Source: Yamagishiella unicocca
Taxonomy: Eukaryota > Chlorophyta > Chlorophyceae > Chlamydomonadales > Volvocaceae
Assembly: GCA_003116995.1 (NCBI GenBank)
Contig: BDSL01000025.1
Coordinates: forward strand, 682,001-746,000
Direction: 5' to 3'
Length of the DNA stretch: 64,000 nucleotides
Numbering within the stretch: the first letter of the stretch is position 1; the number at the start of each line of letters is the position of its first letter. The position numbers and the translations under genes are program-made. This document shows, piece after piece, positions 56,301-64,000 of the stretch. The notes below the pieces were generated by a model, which was not told the origin of the DNA, ran no database searches, and saw only the letters and a list, made by a program, of their open reading frames with translations.

Positions 56301-59300
56301 GCGCACCGCCACCGGGCACCCAAACTGAACTTCACTACGTGAGCTCCCCCTCTGAGCCCCAACATGCGATTTGCCCTGGAACCCGCAGCGGCTGGAGCCC
56401 ACAGCTTGGGGGCGGCAGCCCACCAGGCAGCGGCTCCGAGGAGGGCCGCCAGGCGGCTCCATCCGATGCGCCGTGCGCCCCTTGCTGGGGTAACGATGGG
56501 CTGCTGGACGCGGCAAAGGTTCCGCTTGTTGGCAGCAAGATAACGGTCATCAACTTCGCCGGCGCGGATTTTTTCAACAGACCACCTGGTAGGTGTGCGC
56601 ATCCAAAAAGACACCGCGTACTGGTGCATGGTGGTGCTTCGGCGGCTGCGTTAGCTTGTGTGTTGATACAGGTATTGGACGCTACATAGCCGCGCTCGAG
56701 CCCGGCTGTATGTGGGTTCATCCTTGGGCGCGTGGCTGCGTGTGTCCCCTTGCTGATCCAAGGCCGAGAAGCTGAAGAGAAGCGTTGCTGAGCGAAGGGC
56801 CCGCCGCTGATTTCCGGCCGGGCAATGTGCTCCTACCCGGGAAGTGGGTTGAAGGTCCTTTCCTGGGCTCCATATAGCGGCGTGTGGTGTCCGTCCGTCC
56901 GTCTTCTGCGCCGTTTAGATCCCCACTCATCGTGGGTTAGGCGACGTGCGGAATACTCACACGATGCCGTAAACGCCCCCTTCAGATGACGGCACAAGCG
57001 AGTCCAGTCCGATAGGAAATGAGCACTCCAGCGGGCGAGGAGAAACCGCCGCCGCCGCGCTTCTGGTCATAACGCCTGCAACGCCGCAGCGCGCCGACTT
57101 TCGGCCTGACGTTCGGATGACAGCCCGCAGCGACATCACAGCTGGAGCCGGCGCGAGGCCTCCCTTATCGAAGTCAAGCGGCCTGGGCAGCAGTATTTGC
57201 GAAGAAGTGAAGCGCGCGGATATTGGGGCGGCAGGTCGCATTGCGGCGGCTGATGGTGCGAGCGGCGGCGCCGGCGGTGGCGCGACCGGCAATGTTGTGA
57301 CACTGCTGCCGGTGGTTCTGGGCAAGGGCGCCTTCGGTCGTGTACACGAGGGCACGTACCAGGGCGCGCGGGTGGCGGTCAAGGTGGTTTCGGAGTCGGC
57401 CTTTGGGGTGCTGGTGCAACCTCATGTACGCCAGACGCCTTCGTCGGCTTCGCACTATCAGCAACAGCTGCCTGTGCGGCATGAGTCAAATGTACGGCTG
57501 GACGAGCAGGATGATCGGTGTGAGAATACAGCGGACTGTGAGGCCGAGTCGTCTTCTGAGCCCGATGCGCCTGACGGCTTGTGCAGCAGCGTTCCACCTC
57601 AGGAAGCTTTCACCTCGTGTGATGTGGCCCAGGAGCTTGAAGGCGGCCGTCAAGAGGAGCAGTGGGAGGTGATGCCACCGCACAGCGGAAGCGAGAACAT
57701 GCAGCTCCGGCATTTTCAGCAGGAGGTGGCGGTCCTGAGCCGCTGCCAGCACCCAAACATAGTTCGGCTGCTGGCGGCGTGCCTGACGCCGCCGCGGATG
57801 TGCCTGGTGATGGAGCTCATGGAGACCTCCCTGGAGCGACTCATCTTCGCGGGTGGCGGCTACAGCAACTCGCTCATTCCGCTGCCGACGGTGCGCCGGG
57901 TGGCTGACCCTTATGATCACTTCCTTTCATTGGCAAAGCATGGTCTGGGAATTCCTAGGGACGGCGGCGTTGGCCGCGTGCAGGCAGATGCCTGTGTGGG
58001 GTCTGCCTAGTCGGCTGCATTTCGGAGTAAGGAAGGGATAAGTATCACTGCTGTCCAGGAAGACATCATGGAAACGGTTCCCAGGAAGGTACCACGGAAA
58101 CGATTCGGGAATATTCAATGGAAACGATTCAGATAAGATATCATGGAAACGATTCCCAGCCCAGCAGCGTTTGGGTGTGTGTGCTGTTGGGCGAGCGCGC
58201 TGCAGTGTTGATGGCGAAATACACGGGCGACTTCTGGGACTTGGTTGGCCATCCACATTCCCATCTCTTCGCGGTTCCGGTAACACTTTCCTGGCCGCCT
58301 GGCTTGCATCCCCTCCCCCGCAGCTGCTTCACATCGCTGTCCAAGTGGGCCAGGGCCTCGAGTACCTGCACCCCACCATCATCCACCGAGACCTCAAGGT
58401 GGGTCGGTCCGTCGGTTGGCGTGTCCCCCAGGGTTTGCTGGTGTCCACCAGGGGGTGCTCGTGTTTCGGGCGTCGTGGCACGCGAGCTGTGGGCGAGGCG
58501 ATTGGTTCTGCTGCAGCGGTCGTCTGTGCGGTCACGTGGGTTCGGTTGCGGGGCGTGATGAGTTGGGCGCACGTGTTCGGGCGTCCTGGTACGCGAGCTG
58601 TGGGCGAGGCCATAGCTATGAGGTGATTGCTTATGCAGCTGTAGTCGTGTGGGGTCAGGCGGGTTCTGTGGCCGGGCGTGATGGAGTGGCCGCAAGCTCA
58701 AGAGACCACGGTACTTCCCTCGACTGTTAGGGCTTGGACACGACCCGGCGTGAATGCAATGCCGGCTTGCTTTCCAGGGAGGGTGCGTTGCTGCGGTTAC
58801 CGTATCCTGGGCGCCTGGAAATGGTTGGTTGGTTGGGCGATTGGTTGGTTGGTTGGCTGGCTGAGCCTGATCGCGACTCGTCGCGCCTTGGATCTACATT
58901 GGATCCAAGTCCGAACCGTATTCATCCTTGTACCCCCCGTGAACTAGACTGCGCCCCTGAGCTGGCCACCGACCCCCCTCACTTCCCCCTATCTGCAGCC
59001 CGCCAATGTGCTCATCAATGGAGCCGACACCCCGCGGCCGGTCGCCAAGCTGACGGTGCGTGCGTGTGCGCGCGGGCCAGTGATGTACGTACGGTGGAGG
59101 CAGGGGTGACGTTGCAGCGACCCATGGGTCTCGTCAGCCCAGGCTCGGGGCAAGCTGACGGCCAGTGTGCGTGTGTATGTGTGAAGTCGGGCTGAGCCGT
59201 TGGCGATAGTGAGGATGAGGCGCCAGCGGGTGGCAGGTGTCTGCTTCCGCCTTGGTGGGGTTGTGCTGGTGGGGATATCGTGACTACGCATACCCCGGTG

Positions 59301-62300
59301 ACGCCCAACCGGTATTGCCGCGCATATCCCGCCCGCCCGGCGATCTCTTTTGAGTCTGCACACCTCACTATGTCGCACCCCAGTGTCAAACCCATTATGT
59401 CGTACTGTCGTACCCCGATGACTCATGTTCCGACAGGACTTCGGGCTGTCCCGGCTGCGGGCGGCCACGATGCCCACCCTGCACCCTGAAGCCGGCACGG
59501 TGCGTGGCTGCCGGGTGGTTGAGCGGTTGAAGGGTTTTCGGTTGGTGGTTCATGTGCTGCGCGTCGGGTGGCGATGGATTGGCGCAAGGAAGGCGTTGCG
59601 GTGAGGAGGGCGTTACAACGCTCCCAGCAAGGTCTAGGGAAGGCGTGTAGCAGGAAGACGGCGTGGGAGGCGGGCTGGTTCCCGCTCGCGCAGTGCTATG
59701 CGGATGATGTCTGGGGGACTGGCTCCAGGGAGGGCGGCCATCATCGCGGCTGTGCGTGCAGAGGCAGTGCGCCCCGATCAGCGCTCGTGGCGGGCAGCGC
59801 ACCTCAGTGCAGTGCCAATATATAGGCCGCCAGCCATTCTAGAACCCCTGCCGTGCCGGCCCTGCACAAAACACACAATCGTCAGTTTCCATCAACCCAC
59901 CCCACCCGCTCCCTCCCTCCGGGCCTCCTACTCGGTATGCTCTGCCCCGCGCCGCCTCGCCACTCGGCCTCCTCCTCCGCCAGCCCTCGTACCTCGCGCC
60001 AGGTGGGTGGGTGCGTGGGTCCGACCCGTGGGTCCGGCGCGCGAGCATGTGTACGTTGACGCAAGATCTCTTGTTAGATCTTTTAGATCTAGGCCCCGTG
60101 CTCCTAAGGTTGCCATCCCCTTTCACAGCTAGGTCCCTATACCACAACGGCCGCGTGGTTGCTCCTTGAACTACCTGCTTGCCGGTCCTGGATGTTCAGT
60201 ACGCAAGTTACGTATGCTGCATGCACCACTTGTGTCGAACCGCGTGTTCCTGGGACCCGCATGCTGCTAGCGCAGTCCCCGCTTCCTCCCACTCCTCCCC
60301 TCCCCATGAACATCTCGGTACATAGCTGCCGGACCCGAACCAGCAAACGCCGCTGCGCCCCACACTTCGCCAGTCAGTTTCTGTCCTCCGTTTCCGATGT
60401 TATGTAACCGGGTCTTCTCGCCACCGCCTCTACTTGCCGCGCGCAGAGTGCTACGATCTAAACAATAACGTCATCACTCATCATGCGGTGAGAGACGTCA
60501 GGGGCAGGGCGCCTCGTTTCTTCCTGCGATGTTTTGCCATGCCCGCTTACTGTCCTGAAACCGCCAGGCCACCTGCGCTGCTGCTTAGAAGTACTTGGGC
60601 ACATGAGCGGGAGCAAAGCGGGAACCGACCTCTGAAAATCAAGGACTGAAATCAACCCGTTCCGCACGCGCCAGCGCCCTCCCCAACCTGCCTGCCCGCT
60701 TGCTCGTTGGGGCCCTTCACCAACATATGGTAAAGGACCCCGCGCGCCACGCCCACATAGCTGTCGGGAGATGCCCGCATTGCTGCCTTCGCTCTGTGGT
60801 GTCGAACGGCCGTCTTGCCCACCTCAAGCCACCGCACCTCATTCACAGGACATCTACGCGCTGGGTGTGCTGCTGTGGGCCTTGCTGACCGGGCAGGAGC
60901 CGTGGAAGGTAAGCTACCATAGTTCCGCTGGGGAAGGGACGGACCGAGGCGTACATCTGGATAAACGCGCAGCCCCCAGCCCCATGCGTGGGCGCTGAGG
61001 GGCGTGAGGACGCAGATTGGGCATACAGACGAGAGGCAGCCTTCGGCACTCGGCGCTTGGGCACCTGCCCTTGCTGTGCTGCGTGGCCGCCTTGAGACGC
61101 ACACACACAACGAGGCTGGGGAGAAATTTGCTCCGGAGCCGGGGAACCGAATGCAATCCTACCGTGCACTGTGCAGCGCGATTTGAAATGCCGATGCGGG
61201 AGCAGCGTGTAGCGCTCAAGCGCGACCTTGCTTTTGATCACACGCTGTGATGCTCGGCACTTCATTCTTACGATTTTCTACGCGGTCCGTCCAAATTCCG
61301 TTGAGTTGTCGCATTTCCGCTGCTCAGCGGAAACATAACATATCGCGTGCCCGGTGTGTGTCAGTTACCTTTGCGTCCACCCCTCCAATCGCCAACCGCC
61401 GCGCTGCCGCTGCCATCACCCATGCACCGTTTCTTACGCCGTTCGATCGTCGTACGTACGGACAGGACCACTCAATCGTTGCGGTGGCGTACAAGGTGAC
61501 GGTGCTGAAGGAGCGGCTTCCCCTGGAGCACATCAGCGACCGCCGCTGCCCGCCCAAGCTGAAGCAGCTTATCCGGCAGTGCTGGGAGCAGGACCCGCTG
61601 AGGCGGCCCGCGGCGGCAGAAGCTGTAATAGAACTCCAGGAGTTACAACGGTGCGTGGGGGTAAGTACGCGGGGGTAAGAGGGGGTGGTACGCGGGGGTA
61701 AGAGGGGGAGGTACGCGGGGGTAAGTGGGGGTGGTACGCCGTGGGGATAAGCGGGAGTGGGAGTAAGCGGAACAACTGTGAGGGCGGACGCCTGGTACGA
61801 CACGACTGGCACATGGGGAGTGAAGGGCGACCTGCAGGGTCCTCAGTTGCTGCGCTATCAACTCGCAGCTGTATACCCGCCCCCCGGCCCCCCCTCCCCA
61901 TCTCATTCGCTCCAGCATGCGCCCACAGAATCGGTATCCGACGACCATGCGCCAACTATATTGTCCGGTCGCGTAAACGGTTTTATCACCCCATCTCATT
62001 CGCGGATTCTCTTATAAAATCCCCCTTCCCGACGCCATTCAGCACATCATTCAATCCACCGCCCATCCCTCCTCTTCTACAGTCGCTAGTTGCCACCATG
62101 CTGGCGCCCTTGCCTAGTCGCTTGGGTGCCTGCTGATAGAGTTTGGGCGGGACCCGATGGGACCCGGGCGGTCTGTCCTGCGGCGCAGCCCCCAGGCGGC
62201 CAGATCCTTTCCGTGGTCACCCGACCGACCATGTTGAGAGGATGCGTTGTGTTACAGAGCGGGACCCGAATCGAGTCGCACGGGGCACGCTTGGACCTTA

Positions 62301-62659
62301 CAGACTAGCCACCTGCAAGCCAACATCACCCTGTCCCGACCCCGGGAGTCGTTAGGCCTGACCCCGGCCTGACCAGGGGAGTCGTCAGGCCCGACCCCTG
62401 ACGTGCCGCAGTGAACCCCTTGCTGTCTCTTCCCTTCGCCCTTTCGCACCGGCAGGATGGATCAGTCGACGGCGCCCATTATTCCTCCAACAAGGGTTTA
62501 GTTGGGGACGGTCAGCGCCCGGATCCGTCCGACCTACGCCAGCTGTCGTCAACGTTGTCGGAAACCGCGCTGATCCAGCAGCTGGAAGGCGTGGAGCTGG
62601 AGATGGGGCGGCCCTTTGCAAGGGCGGATCTGTCTAGTGGAGATGAGAAGGCTCGTTGA
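53306..62659 (+). CDS. Receptor-like protein kinase (TKL-type) with extracellular domain
   Basis: Fifteen exons, phases closed, 1,005 aa: 53306-53608, 53972-54159, 54487-54688, 54920-55265, 55808-55967, 56389-56588, 56986-57890, 58324-58398, 58999-59055, 59437-59499, 59984-60002, 60447-60487, 60849-60908, 61466-61660, 62456-62659. The start at 53306 puts a signal peptide first (SLGKLAIVIAMLAWPVSS). The ectodomain (to ~335) has LVTLNMAFLHAK|VHFTKG and several Cys, a pattern shared by volvocine kinases of this kind. The membrane helix is at ~340-360 (FGALFLVGVVLVAVILVRW). Kinase: LGKGAFGRVHEG (~578), VAVKVV (~596), FQQEVAVLSRCQHPNIVRLL, HRDLKPANVL (~789), DFGLSR (~813), PSYLAPE (~834), DIYALGVLLWALLTGQEPW, CWEQDPLRRP. 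All catalytic residues are present, so it should be active on Ser/Thr. The ligand is unknown. The end is uncertain: a donor at 61651 instead of 61661 would give a shorter tail. Confidence 0.88.
54371..54450 (+). repeat. ~38-bp direct duplication in kinase intron
   Basis: TATTTTCCGCCTCTTCACTT plus GCATATTGTACCAAAC occurs twice in the intron before the exon at 54487. Confidence 0.85.
56036..56150 (+). repeat. ~36-bp intronic tandem repeat, 3 copies
   Basis: Units read GCAGTGCCCATATCCCTCGG and GCCTTATC. They lie in the intron 55968-56388 of the kinase gene; a GCACCGCCACCGGCACCC repeat follows at about 56258-56325. Confidence 0.88.
58065..58160 (+). repeat. ATGGAAACGATTC-type repeat, 4 copies, in kinase intron
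   Basis: Copies of CATGGAAACGATTCCCAG or close variants at about 25-bp spacing, in the intron 57891-58323. Confidence 0.8.
58455..58690 (+). repeat. ~115-bp direct duplication in kinase intron
   Basis: CACGCGAGCTGTGGGCGAGG (second copy TACGCGAGCTGTGGGCGAGG) and GCGTGATG(A/G)AGT words recur in the same order, in the intron between the HRDLK and PANVL exons. Confidence 0.75.
59984..60002 (+). other. 19-nt microexon of the kinase gene
   Basis: Encodes PSYLAP plus the first base of the Glu codon of the APE motif. It lies between the acceptor CCGCCAG and the donor GTGGGT. Skipping it would delete most of the activation-segment anchor and shift the frame. Confidence 0.8.
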
Positions 62660-63645
62660 AGGGGCGGGTTTGTCTAGTGGAGATGAGAAGGCTCGTTGAA
62701 GGGGCGGGTCTGTCTAGTGGAGATGAGAAGGCTCGTTGAAGGGGCGGATCTGTCTAGTGGAGATGGGAAGGCCCGTTGACGGGGCGGGTCTGTCTAGTGG
62801 AGATGAGAAGGCTCGTTGAAGGGGCGGGTCTGTCTAGTGGAGATGAGAAGGCTCGTTGAAGGGGCGGGTCTGTCTAGTGGAGATGAGAAGGCTCGTTGAA
62901 GGGGCGGGTCTGTCTAGTGGAGATGAGAAGGCTCGTTGAAGGGGCGGGTCTGTCTAGTGGAGATGAGAAGGCTCGTTGAAGGGGCGGGTCTGTCTAGTGG
63001 AGATGAGAAGGCTCGTTGAAGGGGCGGGTCTGTCTAGTGGAGATGAGAAGGCTCGTTGAAGGGGCGGGTCTGTCTAGTGGAGATGAGAAGGCTCGTTGAA
63101 GGGGCGGATCTGTCTAGTGGAGATGGGAAGGCCCGTTGACGGGGCGGGTCTGTCTAGTGGAGATGAGAAGGCTCGTTGAAGGGGCGGGTCTGTCTAGTGG
63201 AGATGAGAAGGCTCGTTGAAGGGGCGGATCTGTCTAGTGGAGATGAGAAGGCTCGTTGAAGGGGCGGGTTTGTCTAGTGGAGATGAGAAGGCTCGTTGAA
63301 GGGGCGGATCTGTCTAGTGGAGATGAGAAGGCTCGTTGAAGGGGCGGATCTGTCTAGTGGAGATGAGAAGGCTCGTTGAAGGGGCGGGTTTGTCTAGTGG
63401 AGATGAGAAGGCTCGTTGAAGGGGCGGATCTGTCTAGTGGAGATGAGAAGGCTCGTTGACGGGGCGGATCTGTCTAGTGGAGATGAGAAGGCTCGTTGAA
63501 GGGGCGGATCTGTCTAGTGGAGATGAGAAGGCTCGTTGAAGGGGCGGATCTGTCTAGTGGAGATGAGAAGGCTCGTTGACGGGGCGGGTCTGTCTAGTGG
63601 AGATGGGAAGGCCCGTTGACGGGGCGGGTCTGTCTAGTGGAGGTG
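62625..63645 (+). repeat. 40-bp minisatellite, ~25 copies
   Basis: Unit: GGGGCGGGTCTGTCTAGTGG followed by AGATGAGAAGGCTCGTTGAA. Variants carry GGATC for GGGTC, or GATGGGAAGGCCCGTTGAC; the latter occurs at 62761, 63121 and 63601, i.e. 9 and then 12 units apart. The first copy overlaps the end of the kinase coding sequence and supplies its stop codon (TGA at 62657). Confidence 0.95.
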
Positions 63646-64000
63646 GGGCCTGCAGACGTGCAGAGGCATGTAGTCACGGATGCGCGTGCTCAGCTTCTGG
63701 AGGGGATTGACGGGACCGATGGGGCTGGACTCTAGCGCTTCGAATTTTGTCCGCCCCCAGCCCAATGCGGCGCGCCAGCCCTGGAACGCCAATCCTGGAG
63801 CGCCAGGGTTCGGGGAAGGTAGAGGGGCAGATTGCTGGGATTTCAAGGGATAAATATGCTGCCCCCGGGGACTTCCGAGTATGGCTGACTGGCTGAGGTA
63901 CAGCTTACCGGGTGGCGTACGTACCTCCTTGTCGCCTTAGGGATTGGGGCTGTCGCTATAGGGATTGGGGTTGTGGTGGTGCGAGGTCGGGGGTTGCCAA
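63646..64000. other. Flank after minisatellite
   Basis: No gene model. A frame directly after the array reads VEVGPADVQRHVVTDARAQL then LLEGIDGTDGAGL and a stop, echoing the LEGVELEM text before the array. It may be a remnant of the original C-terminus or 3' exon of the kinase. The last 100 bp are simple GGGATTGGGG-like sequence. Confidence 0.35.

Noticed and set aside
62625..63645. CRISPR-like or satellite gene
   Set aside because: Contiguous 40-bp units without spacers; frames are closed by TGA/TAG in each unit.

Overview
The window looks like nuclear DNA of a volvocine (chlamydomonadalean) green alga. Exons are GC-rich and separated by many short GT-AG introns. Minisatellites are abundant, and some resemble the TTTTAGGG telomere repeat of this group. 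The gene families also fit: a plant/algal PBCP/PPTC7-type PP2C, a periplasmic-binding-protein receptor cyclase, and a receptor-like TKL kinase. The species cannot be fixed from the sequence. All exon models below were built by hand from splice sites, reading phase and remembered family patterns. Phases close without a break in every one of the four genes.

Layout, all genes on the + strand: (1) 1-7065, 3' part of an EttA-type ABC-F ATPase gene (18 visible exons, one GC-AG intron). (2) 8556-16981, a 21-exon gene for a 945-aa protein joining a protist 'HAW...WLDVFAV...RLWCLYE' domain to a complete PPTC7/PBCP-type PP2C phosphatase. (3) 16982-24746, a gene-poor stretch ending in a 2.4-kb element with 148-bp terminal inverted repeats and two internal minisatellite arrays. 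(4) 25120-33890, a TATA box and a possible first exon, three diverged ~400-bp repeats, then 3.7 copies of a 2,041-bp tandem repeat that contains splice-bounded open segments. (5) 34938-43976, a 10-exon gene for a 1,942-aa receptor with signal peptide, solute-binding-like ectodomain, one membrane helix and two class III cyclase-like domains, neither with a full catalytic set. (6) 43977-53305, a transposon-derived desert with a LINE remnant, several repeat families and minisatellites. (7) 53306-62659, a 15-exon receptor-like protein kinase (1,005 aa) with intact kinase motifs and a 19-nt exon. (8) A 40-bp minisatellite (about 25 copies) starts inside its last exon.

There is no operon logic; these are separate nuclear genes. 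Three of the four are signalling proteins (phosphatase, cyclase-like receptor, receptor kinase). The fourth is a bacterial-type translation factor that probably acts in the chloroplast. Two signals stand out beyond the genes. One is a set of short sequence motifs that recur in both orientations inside introns of all four genes. The other is the large 2,041-bp array.
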